The translations under genes were made by a program, and so were the position numbers. DNA of 13,588 bases from Propionibacteriaceae bacterium (GTDB lineage Bacteria; Actinomycetota; Actinomycetes; Propionibacteriales; Propionibacteriaceae), in the NCBI GenBank assembly GCA_030544185.1, contig JAUNRO010000045.1, forward strand, positions 1 through 13,588, written 5' to 3'. Below the pieces are notes generated by a model. The model had not been told where the DNA came from. It did not search any database and worked only from the letters and a program-made list of their open reading frames with translations. Numbering within the stretch: position 1 is the stretch's first letter; each line of letters starts with the position of its first letter. Positions 1 through 6,042 of the stretch are shown in pieces.

Positions 1-96
1 TCCCACCCCGGCGGTGGGGGGGGGGCCCCGCCCGCCCCCCGCCGGGGGCGTGCCGGGGCTGCCCCCCCCGCCCCCCCGGACGGGGGAGGCTCAGGG
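1..96. other. G/C homopolymer-rich edge sequence downstream of dmpN
   Basis: These 96 bases are almost only G and C. They include a run of ten G near base 17-26 and runs of eight and seven C near 62-77. On the minus strand, the direction in which dmpN is read, this gives several long G-runs in a row, enough for a G-quadruplex, and short GC-only hairpins. There is no T-tract as in a classical intrinsic terminator. No gene start for a dmpO-like gamma subunit is visible. It may be a real structured spacer, or a hard-to-sequence contig edge where homopolymer lengths are unreliable. Confidence 0.5.
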
Positions 97-1599
97 TCAG
101 ACCGAAGCCGTCTCGTGCCACTTGGCCCAGTTCTTGGCGTCGGTGGTGTCGAGATACTCGCAGTTCTCCTCGGTATTGATGCCGTACCACTCCAGCTCCT
201 CGGGGATCGTGTTGCCGCCGCAGTTGCCCTGATAGATCTGGTGCACCGGGAGCCAGGCCTGGCGATACTTCCAGGGCTCGCGATCGAAGATCCACTTGCA
301 GCCGTCGGAGCAGGTGTTGTAGCGCTCGCCCTCATAGTGGCTGATGCGCTGGGCCATCGCGATCGGATCACCGGGCTCGGTGAAGCCCATCGGGATCTGG
401 CAGACCTGGCAGAGCATCGGCAGGCCACCGTTGAAGAACCGGTTGCCGTCCGCCTGCATCTCCCGCGCCTTCTCATAGGCCGGGCGATAGTAGTCGTCGA
501 AGTACTCACCGTACTGCTCCGAGAACCAGTCCATCTCGTCGGCGAACGGGATGGTGGTGTTGAACGCACCGGCGTGGGAGAAGTTGTAGAAGATCCAGAA
601 CGCCTGGTGGGGCATGTAGTTCTTCTCGGTGATGGCCTGGTCGACGTGGCGCGGCGGGCGGATGCCGTAGTACTCAAGGTCGGGGAACAGGCCCTCGAGC
701 ATCTGCTGCTCGAGATAGAGCTCGAAGGATTCCTTCCAGGACATGGCCTTCTTGGGCAGGAAGTAGTCCTGCATGAGGGCCACGATGCTCAGCAGGCGAT
801 AGCCGCGCCAGAACCACTTGTCGACCCAGTCCTGGATGATCGGGACGTTGTCCTCGTCCTGCTCGAGGATGAACTTGATGACCTCGAGGCCGAGCGTCAT
901 GTGGCGCGACTCGTCGGACTGGGCCGAGAAGCCGAACGTCATCGTGCTCAGGTCACCGTTGAAGCTCGCACCGGACATGAACGGCACGAACAGCAGGTTG
1001 GTGAGGAAATACTCGAAGCTGAACGAGATCGCCAGCATGAACTCGAACGGGCCGGCCGAGACACCGTCGTCGAAGAACGACTTGGGCACCGACATATACC
1101 AGAGCCGGTCGTGCATGACGTTCGGGTCCTGCAGGTGGTCGTAGTACTTGTTGTACTGCGATACCGCATGGGTCTGGGTCTGGTTGTGCCGCAGCTCGTC
1201 GATGCTCTGATAGAGGCAGGCGATGCGGGCGCCGGCACCGTTGAGGTGGCGGGCGAGATAGCCGAAATTGCGGTACGCCTGGTATTCCAGCGGGGTCACG
1301 CCCTGCAGGAACATCCGGACGGCGTTGAAATAGCGGGCGTCGGTCACCTGGAGGTGGCCCTGGCCCTGGGCGAAGCTGTCGATCACGGCATAGAGGCGCT
1401 TGTCCTTCTCGGACTGATACTTGTGATAGGCCTCGACGGTCAGGCGGAAGGGATCCTCCCAGGCGTCCCAGTCGTGGATCTTGATGCCCTCGAACTGCGT
1501 ATAGGGATACATCTTCTCTTCGGGAACGTAGCTGGGCTCCCAGTCGAGACCGCGGGTCATGCTGGCATAACGCTCGCGCATTGAGGCTTTCTTTGCCAT
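97..1599 (-). CDS. dmpN: Phenol hydroxylase, large oxygenase (alpha) subunit DmpN-like
   Basis: This is the catalytic subunit of a soluble diiron monooxygenase that hydroxylates phenol to catechol with O2 and electrons from a reductase. The 500-residue length matches DmpN (about 517). Both diiron motifs are present: Glu105, then DELRH with Glu135 and His138; Glu196 in SFEY, then DESRH with Glu230 and His233. The C-terminal structural zinc site is also visible (CQVC at 397-400, CSDGC at 430-434). The stretch around residues 186-240 closely follows the remembered DmpN sequence. The open frame extends to 1755, but the start at 1599 (MAKKASM) fits the family and has AGGAG 10 nt upstream; the longer version would overlap the effector gene and add unrelated residues. 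It is the third gene of the operon, 62 bp after dmpM. Substrate range (phenol or other aromatics) cannot be fixed from sequence alone. Confidence 0.95.
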   Translation of the reverse strand: MAKKASMRERYASMTRGLDWEPSYVPEEKMYPYTQFEGIKIHDWDAWEDPFRLTVEAYHKYQSEKDKRLYAVIDSFAQGQGHLQVTDARYFNAVRMFLQGVTPLEYQAYRNFGYLARHLNGAGARIACLYQSIDELRHNQTQTHAVSQYNKYYDHLQDPNVMHDRLWYMSVPKSFFDDGVSAGPFEFMLAISFSFEYFLTNLLFVPFMSGASFNGDLSTMTFGFSAQSDESRHMTLGLEVIKFILEQDEDNVPIIQDWVDKWFWRGYRLLSIVALMQDYFLPKKAMSWKESFELYLEQQMLEGLFPDLEYYGIRPPRHVDQAITEKNYMPHQAFWIFYNFSHAGAFNTTIPFADEMDWFSEQYGEYFDDYYRPAYEKAREMQADGNRFFNGGLPMLCQVCQIPMGFTEPGDPIAMAQRISHYEGERYNTCSDGCKWIFDREPWKYRQAWLPVHQIYQGNCGGNTIPEELEWYGINTEENCEYLDTTDAKNWAKWHETASV

Positions 1600-1636
1600 T
1601 GTGCAATATCTCCTGTGATATTCGTCTGCGGGAACA

Positions 1637-1654
1637 GGCCGCTTCGCTGCGGCC
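1637..1654 (-). promoter_or_regulatory. GC-only hairpin between dmpM and dmpN
   Basis: Perfect 6-bp arms GGCCGC (1637-1642) and GCGGCC (1649-1654) surround a 6-nt loop, just after the dmpM stop and about 37 bp before the dmpN start. No T-tract follows, so it is more likely an mRNA stability or processing element, or a weak attenuator, than a full terminator. The function is inferred. Confidence 0.35.
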
Positions 1655-1661
1655 CGGGCGG

Positions 1662-1955
1662 TCAGCGCCGCCAGGCGATTTCGATGTAGTCCTCTTCGAT
1701 GTCGAGGTTGCCCGACATCGAGATGATCGCGAGCTGGATCTCGGAGGTCTCCCACTCCCCACCGAGATGCTTCTCGACCGTTTCCTTCTTGATGTGGATG
1801 CCGCCGTCCTTGCGGATCTTCACCATGCCGGGCTGATAAAGCAGATCGGCGTCGGGGTTGTCCTCGACGATGGCCTCCACGATCGGCCGGTTGGTCTCGG
1901 TGTCCTGGATATCGATGCTCGCAATCCGTGGGCGGCGCGGCTTGGTCTCGGTCAT
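1662..1955 (-). CDS. dmpM: Phenol hydroxylase effector (coupling) protein DmpM-like
   Basis: A 97-residue MmoB/DmpM-family regulatory protein. It carries no cofactor; in this family it docks on the hydroxylase near the diiron site and is needed for efficient turnover. The sequence shows the family pattern: VEAIVEDNPDADL at about 26-38, a middle MVKIRKDGGIHI segment at 44-55, the ETVEKHLGGEW helix at 58-69, and a C-terminal acidic/aromatic end (EEDYIEIAW). Length is near that of DmpM (about 90). The ATG at 1955 has GAGGAG about 7 nt upstream. It sits 45 bp after dmpL and before dmpN, the same gene order as in the Pseudomonas dmp operon. Confidence 0.93.
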   Translation of the reverse strand: MTETKPRRPRIASIDIQDTETNRPIVEAIVEDNPDADLLYQPGMVKIRKDGGIHIKKETVEKHLGGEWETSEIQLAIISMSGNLDIEEDYIEIAWRR

Positions 1956-2000
1956 TGGTTCTCCTCAGGTGTGGTCGGACTTATGGGCGGGGATCCGGCC

Positions 2001-3011
2001 TCAGAGAGGGATGCCCAAATCCGCATAGCGCTTGGTCAGCGCCTCGGTGTTCTGCTGCAGGAAGGCAACGGCCCCCTGCTCGGGGAGCACGGCGTCGAAG
2101 CCCTCGGCGATGGGCCGGACGGCGGCCGTCGCCTGCTCGAGCCGGGTTTCGACCATGTCCTTGAGCGCGGCCGCGTTCTGCTCGCCGTGGGTCTCGTCGT
2201 TGACCCAGGCCTTGAGCAGCGGGTTGAGCCACTTCTGCTGATCGGCGTACCACGTCGTGAAGTGCTCGTTGAGCAGCGACATCACGGTCGCGCCCTCGGC
2301 CAGCGCCATGTCATCGACATAGGTGTGCATCAGCGGGAACAGCTGGGCGTCAACGAGATCGACGGCCAGCAGGCCGGCGGCCCAGTCGGGCTCGACGAGA
2401 GCCTCTTCGGTGTACTTCCGCAGCGGCTGCAGCGCCTCGCTGTCCATCCAGGCTTCCTTGGCCACGTCGAGGGCCTCGACCGTGCCGCCGGCGACGGTCA
2501 GCCCGATCATCGAGTGGGCCTGGGCGTTGCCCAGCCGGTCGAACGCGGAGAGCGACAGCACCTGCGAGATCGTGTGACCCCAGGCATACCGGCCGCCGTT
2601 GATGAGGATGAGCTGGGCTGCGCCCTCCCAGTGCCGCATGGGCAGATAGAGGTTCTGGATGACGTTCTTCCAGTGCTCCGACAGCCGGCTGGTCAGGTTG
2701 CGATCCTCGATGAACTTCAGCGTCTTCGCGAAGTTTTCGTAATCCTCGGCCCGCTTCGCCACGAAGCTCGCATAATAGAACTGGCGCGGATCGGTGTAGT
2801 CGTACGGATCGGTCATCTTCAACACCGTGTAATCGGCGTCGTAGATTTCCTTGGAGGGATCCCACAACGGGCGGTAGTGGAAGTTCTCCTCCGGCTGGGC
2901 GCGATAGACGGCCTCCTGGTAGCGCGATGCGCTCTTCTCCCCGAAACGACGCTCGAGTTCGGCGTACGCGTGCCGCCGGGGCTCGATCGTGTGAGTGCGG
3001 ATGTTGCTCAT
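2001..3011 (-). CDS. dmpL: Phenol hydroxylase, beta (small oxygenase) subunit DmpL-like
   Basis: The 336-residue beta subunit of the phenol hydroxylase, from the ferritin-like fold family that pairs with the alpha subunit but lacks its own iron site. It matches DmpL (about 331 residues) along its length: the N-terminal pattern ending RRFGEKSASRYQEAVY, NFHYRPLWDP at about 43-52, MTDPYDYTDPRQFYY at about 66-80, and a conserved IGL..AGGT.EALD.AK segment in the middle. The diiron E..EXXH motifs of the alpha subunit are absent, as expected. The ATG at 3011 has GAGGAG about 6 nt upstream. It is the first gene of the visible operon. The small assembly protein DmpK, which starts many phenol hydroxylase operons, is not upstream; a divergent PucR gene lies there instead. 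Confidence 0.94.
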   Translation of the reverse strand: MSNIRTHTIEPRRHAYAELERRFGEKSASRYQEAVYRAQPEENFHYRPLWDPSKEIYDADYTVLKMTDPYDYTDPRQFYYASFVAKRAEDYENFAKTLKFIEDRNLTSRLSEHWKNVIQNLYLPMRHWEGAAQLILINGGRYAWGHTISQVLSLSAFDRLGNAQAHSMIGLTVAGGTVEALDVAKEAWMDSEALQPLRKYTEEALVEPDWAAGLLAVDLVDAQLFPLMHTYVDDMALAEGATVMSLLNEHFTTWYADQQKWLNPLLKAWVNDETHGEQNAAALKDMVETRLEQATAAVRPIAEGFDAVLPEQGAVAFLQQNTEALTKRYADLGIPL

Positions 3012-3327
3012 TGAGTCTCCTCTGGATCGCCTGTGATCCGGACCTGCGGCGGGGCACGCCCCCGCTCACTGTTTTCCACCATAGGCGCGAATTTCGGGGG
3101 TCTGCCAGCGCCTTGTCGGGCTTGCCGGTCGGCGGGGATCGCCGTTGTGCAAAGTGCACTTCAACGGTGAATTCCCTTACCGGACAGTCGGTCGGTCCGC
3201 GTTTTTTGTTTGGTCACAGCGTTCCTCTGGGAAGAACGCGCGCGCCGACTTGCATCCGTTTGCTCTTGGATGTGCCCATGGTCCACCGAGGGAGCTGGTT
3301 CCGGTTGTCGCGTACGCCCGAGGCGGC
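3012..3327. promoter_or_regulatory. Divergent control region of the phenol hydroxylase operon and the PucR gene
   Basis: A 316-bp non-coding region between two divergent start codons. It is locally less GC-rich than the genes (short A/T stretches around 3071-3095 and 3201-3212). For the minus-strand operon, a weak candidate promoter is TGGCAG (3107-3102) and TATGGT (3083-3078) with an 18-bp spacer, giving a leader of about 60 nt. The leader has a small GGATC/GATCC hairpin just before the dmpL ribosome site. Inverted repeats at 3142-3167 and 3181-3199 are listed separately or in the findings. No convincing promoter for the PucR gene stands out. Frames open across part of this region are not supported as genes. 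Confidence 0.6.
3142..3167. promoter_or_regulatory. Candidate operator: inverted repeat CCGTTG-N14-CAACGG
   Basis: Perfect 6-bp arms CCGTTG (3142-3147) and CAACGG (3162-3167) with a 14-nt spacer. The spacer overlaps a second short inverted repeat, GTGCA-AAG-TGCAC (3147-3159). It lies about 35 bp upstream of the candidate -35 of the dmp promoter, where an activator would be expected to bind. Assigning it to the neighbouring PucR protein is inference. Confidence 0.45.
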
Positions 3328-4551
3328 ATGAGCGCAGATCGCTGGCGGTCGGTGCGGGCCACGGTCGCTCAGCGCATGTTGAGCCGGCAGGGTGCGCTCA
3401 GTCGGGAGCTCAGCGCGGCGATCGCCGACCAGCTGCCGGAGCTGCGCAATGCCGAGCCCGCGCTGCAACAGGCGGTCGATGCGATGTCGCGGCATGTCAT
3501 TCACGTCACCGTCGGGGGCCTGGCCGATCTGCAGCCGTGCCCGCCGCCGCCGTCGACCTCGCCGACGCTCGCGTTCGCACGGCGCATGGGCGAGCGCGGC
3601 TTCGCGGCATATCGCACCGTGCTCATCGGGCAGATCGCCCAGCGCTGGTTGCTCAATCGCCTGCTGGCCGAGCTCGAACGGGCGCTGCCGCAGCCGGCGC
3701 CGATCGACCTGGTCGCACCGATGGTCACCTGGCAGCTGGCCTGCTTCTCCGTGCTGGGCGACGCGGTCGGGGAACAGCACCTGATGGCCCAGGAGCAGAC
3801 CCGGGCGGCGATCGGCGGCATCGCCCCCGAGGATGTGGACTTCGCGCTCGAGCTCGCCGAGGACGAGCAACAGATCGAGGAGATCCTGCGCTACGGTCTC
3901 GATGCGCGGCACCTGGGGATGGTCGTGTGGAGTCAGCACGGCACGGTGCGGGGCAACCAGCTGGTCCGGCTGGTGCGCGGCCTCGGCGAGCTGGGGCCGG
4001 TCGGCGACGTGCTGGTGTCGCCGCGCGATCTGGCCTCGGTCAACGCCTGGGTGGCGCTCGCCGGGCCGGTGCGCCAAGCAGTGACCCAGATCGTTCGGGC
4101 GCTCGGTTCCGCCGGCGCGATGCGGGTCGGCTTCGGGGAACCGGGCGAGGGCCTCGCGGGGTTCCGCAGCACGCACTACCAGGCGGTGGCGGCTTTCGAG
4201 GTCGCCCAACTGCCCGGATCCATTGCCGAGCCTGCCGTGCGCTATCGCGACGTGGCGGTGACCAACCTGCTGCGCCGGCGCCCCGGGGACACCGAGCCCT
4301 GGGTGGCGGCGGTGCTGGGGGAGCTGGCCGGCGAGTGCGAGGACAAGGCACGGCTGCGGGAGACACTGCGGGTCTCTCTCGAGGTGGGGGAGAACGCCTC
4401 CACTGCTGCGACCCGGCTCTACGTCCATCGCAATACGGTCAAATATCGCGTCGCCCGGGCGCAGGATCAGCTGGGCGTACCGCTTGAGACGAACCGGCTC
4501 GCCGTGGCCTCCGCGCTCAACTATCACCGCTATGCCATCGGGGACAAATAG
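3328..4551 (+). CDS. PucR-family transcriptional regulator, probable regulator of the phenol hydroxylase operon
   Basis: A 407-residue DNA-binding regulator. The C-terminus (about 341-397) has the PucR/CdaR helix-turn-helix pattern, with YVHRNTVKYRV at 365-375 followed by QLGVPL. The middle (about 190-310) fits the degenerate GGDEF-like domain of this family. The N-terminal 150 residues are helical and resemble the RsbR-type N-terminal region seen in many actinobacterial PucR proteins. The open frame runs back to 3145 with a TTG, but ATG at 3328 is preferred: it has GAGG 4 nt upstream, and the extra residues encoded before it are unlike protein and overlap the operator-like repeat. Divergence from dmpL suggests it controls that operon, probably in response to an aromatic compound or intermediate; the effector is unknown. 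No sigma-54 activator of the DmpR type is present. Confidence 0.85.
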   Translation: MSADRWRSVRATVAQRMLSRQGALSRELSAAIADQLPELRNAEPALQQAVDAMSRHVIHVTVGGLADLQPCPPPPSTSPTLAFARRMGERGFAAYRTVLIGQIAQRWLLNRLLAELERALPQPAPIDLVAPMVTWQLACFSVLGDAVGEQHLMAQEQTRAAIGGIAPEDVDFALELAEDEQQIEEILRYGLDARHLGMVVWSQHGTVRGNQLVRLVRGLGELGPVGDVLVSPRDLASVNAWVALAGPVRQAVTQIVRALGSAGAMRVGFGEPGEGLAGFRSTHYQAVAAFEVAQLPGSIAEPAVRYRDVAVTNLLRRRPGDTEPWVAAVLGELAGECEDKARLRETLRVSLEVGENASTAATRLYVHRNTVKYRVARAQDQLGVPLETNRLAVASALNYHRYAIGDK

Positions 4552-4574
4552 CCGGCCCAGGGAGGTGGGCCGCC
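4551..4574 (+). terminator. Hairpin directly after the PucR gene
   Basis: CGGCCCA (4553-4559) pairs with TGGGCCG (4566-4572) around a 6-nt GGGAGG loop, starting 1 bp after the TAG stop. There is no T-tract, but tailless GC hairpins at gene ends are common in actinobacteria. It separates the regulator from the next gene, which has its own candidate promoter. Confidence 0.45.
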
Positions 4575-4609
4575 GGTGACACGGGCGGCCGGGGTGGCCC
4601 CGATCCCAG

Positions 4610-4622
4610 TACGGTGGGGCGA
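4610..4622 (+). promoter_or_regulatory. -10 element TACGGT giving a leaderless mRNA for the Lon-domain gene
   Basis: TACGGT (4610-4615) fits the actinobacterial TANNNT -10 consensus and ends exactly 6 nt before the ATG at 4622, so the expected transcription start is the A of the start codon. GGGG lies between, but too close to the ATG to act as a ribosome site. This is inferred from spacing; no clear -35 is seen. Confidence 0.5.
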
Positions 4623-5278
4623 TGACCGAGCCGACCGCCAGCTCCCCGCGGGAGCTGCCACTGTTTCCTCTCGGCACGGTGCAGTTTCCGGGTCTGCCCC
4701 TGGATCTGCAGGTGTTCGAGTCCCGCTATCTGCAGCTGCTGGAGGATCTCGCGACGGGGGAGTCCCAGGAGTTCGGGATCGTGGCGATCAGCAGCGGTCA
4801 CGAGGTCGGGGCGGAGAATCTGCACGGAATCGCCGAAGTCGGGTGTGCGGTGCGCATCGAGCGCACCCAGCCCGCGGGCGGTCGCGTGGTGTTGCGGGCG
4901 ATCGGCACCTGGCGGTTCGGCGGGATCGAGATCGTCGATCGGGGAACGCCCTATCTGGTTGCCCGGGTCCAGCCGCTGCCGCAGGACCCGGTCTCCGCTG
5001 CGGAACCGGAGGCCACCGACGCGCTCCGCTCCGCTCTCTTCGCGTACGCCACGGCGGCGGACCTGCAGTTGGGCGCGGTGCCCGCCGATCTCGATGCCCT
5101 CGGCTGGTGGATCGCCGCCGGGGGACCGCTCACCCAGGCCGAACGGTTGCGCCTGCTGGGGATGGCCCGGGCCGAGCGGTGGGAGTTGCTCGGCCGGTGG
5201 CTGCGCCGGGAGGCGCGTCTGCTGACCAGCACCCACACCGTGCCCTTCGAGGGGGACCGGCGCCAGAGCATCAACTGA
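4622..5278 (+). CDS. Lon N-terminal (LON substrate-binding) domain protein
   Basis: A 218-residue protein made only of the Lon protease N-terminal domain, without the AAA+ ATPase or peptidase parts. The hallmark start is at about 12-36: LPLFPLGTVQFPGLPLDLQVFESRY, shown here as the segments LPLFPLGTV and LQVFESRY with the proline-glycine turn between them. The LQLLEDL helix, FGIVAI strand and later VGCAVRI strand also fit the family. Stand-alone LON-domain proteins are widespread in bacteria and their role is poorly known; in full Lon the domain recognises substrates. No signal peptide or membrane segment is seen, so it should be cytosolic. It ends only 27 bp before nucS on the same strand. 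The function in this context is unknown. Confidence 0.85.
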   Translation: MTEPTASSPRELPLFPLGTVQFPGLPLDLQVFESRYLQLLEDLATGESQEFGIVAISSGHEVGAENLHGIAEVGCAVRIERTQPAGGRVVLRAIGTWRFGGIEIVDRGTPYLVARVQPLPQDPVSAAEPEATDALRSALFAYATAADLQLGAVPADLDALGWWIAAGGPLTQAERLRLLGMARAERWELLGRWLRREARLLTSTHTVPFEGDRRQSIN

Positions 5279-5293
5279 GGCGGACCGATGGGC

Positions 5294-5306
5294 TAGGTTG
5301 ACCCGG
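5294..5306 (+). promoter_or_regulatory. -10 element TAGGTT giving a leaderless mRNA for nucS
   Basis: TAGGTT (5294-5299) matches TANNNT and is followed by 6 nt and then the GTG start of nucS at 5306, the same geometry as at the upstream gene. There is no ribosome binding site between the upstream stop and this GTG. It implies that nucS can be transcribed on its own as a leaderless message, in addition to read-through from the Lon-domain gene. Confidence 0.5.
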
Positions 5307-6016
5307 TGCGTTTGGTGATTGCTCGTTGCCAGGTCGATTTCGCCGGTGCGCTGACGGCACACCTGGCCCCGGCCCGGCGGCTCATCTTGGTGAAGGCCGA
5401 CGGCTCGGTGTCCATTCATGCCGACGGTGGGGCATACAAACCGCTGAACTGGATGACCCCGCCCTGCACGCTGACTGTGCGCGCCGCCGAACCCGACGAG
5501 GCCGCGGTCACCGCGGAGCTGGACCACGAGGTCCGCGAGGTCTGGGAGGTCCGGGGCAAGGACGGGGCCACCTTGCAGATCTCGATCTTCGAGGTGCTCC
5601 ACGACTCCAGCCACGAGTTGGGCCAGGACCCCGGCCTGCAGAAGGACGGCGTCGAGGCGCACCTGCAGGCGCTGCTCGCGGAGAACCCGGGCACGCTGGC
5701 GCAGGGACTGACGCTCGTGCGCCGGGAATACCCGACGGCGATTGGCCCGGTCGATCTGATGTGCCGGGCCGCCGATGGGGCCTATGTGGCAGTGGAGATC
5801 AAGCGCCGCGGCGAGATCGACGGCGTCGAACAGCTCACCCGCTATCTCGAGTTGCTGCGGCGCGACCCGCTGCTCGGGGATGTCCAGGGAGTGTTCGCCG
5901 CGCAACAGATCAAGCCGCAGGCGAAGGTGCTCGCGCAGGACCGGGGCATCACGTGCGTGACCGTGGACTATGACGCGTTGCGGGGGCTCGACAATGCGGA
6001 GGACCGGCTCTTCTGA
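5306..6016 (+). CDS. nucS: Mismatch-specific endonuclease NucS/EndoMS
   Basis: A 236-residue NucS/EndoMS nuclease, which in actinobacteria replaces MutS/MutL: it cuts both strands at mismatches and lowers mutation rate. The N-terminal DNA-binding half shows RLVIARC at 2-8 and [10 protein letters not shown]...KPLNWM at 31-50. The C-terminal RecB-like nuclease domain carries the active-site pattern GPVDL (Asp150), [18 protein letters not shown] with Glu164 and Lys166, and [12 protein letters not shown] at 195-206. The C-terminus ends RLF, matching the tail reported to bind the beta sliding clamp. It closely resembles mycobacterial NucS (about 226 residues), with about ten extra residues around 60-88. 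The start is GTG at 5306; a methionine-led alternative does not exist upstream in frame before the previous stop. Confidence 0.96.
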   Translation: MRLVIARCQVDFAGALTAHLAPARRLILVKADGSVSIHADGGAYKPLNWMTPPCTLTVRAAEPDEAAVTAELDHEVREVWEVRGKDGATLQISIFEVLHDSSHELGQDPGLQKDGVEAHLQALLAENPGTLAQGLTLVRREYPTAIGPVDLMCRAADGAYVAVEIKRRGEIDGVEQLTRYLELLRRDPLLGDVQGVFAAQQIKPQAKVLAQDRGITCVTVDYDALRGLDNAEDRLF

Positions 6017-6042
6017 GCCAGTGGGCCCGGCCTGAGCTCAGG
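6014..6042. terminator. Palindromic convergent junction between nucS and the AI-2E permease gene
   Basis: The two convergent genes are only 21 bp apart. CCTGAGCTCAGG (6031-6042) is a perfect 12-bp palindrome that contains the stop of the minus-strand gene. An outer pair, TGAGC (6014-6018) and GCTCA (6036-6040), contains both stop codons, with the palindrome GGGCCC (6023-6028) in between. This can fold on both strands and may act as a bidirectional terminator, though no T-tract is present. Confidence 0.4.

Noticed and set aside
115..1584. A 489-codon open frame on the plus strand, antisense to dmpN
   Set aside because: Its translation is low-complexity, rich in Val, Leu, Glu and Arg, without family motifs, and it is the usual GC-driven shadow of the well-supported dmpN frame.
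1600..1755. A 52-residue N-terminal extension of DmpN
   Set aside because: It overlaps the dmpM frame and lacks similarity to the DmpN N-terminus, whereas the start at 1599 aligns with the family and has AGGAG upstream.
1581..3014. A 477-codon plus-strand open frame antisense to dmpM and dmpL
   Set aside because: It spans two real genes and their spacer, shows the composition of an antisense shadow and has no recognisable domain.
3214..4677. A 487-codon minus-strand open frame opposite the PucR gene
   Set aside because: The plus frame has a clear PucR helix-turn-helix; the minus translation lacks any family pattern.
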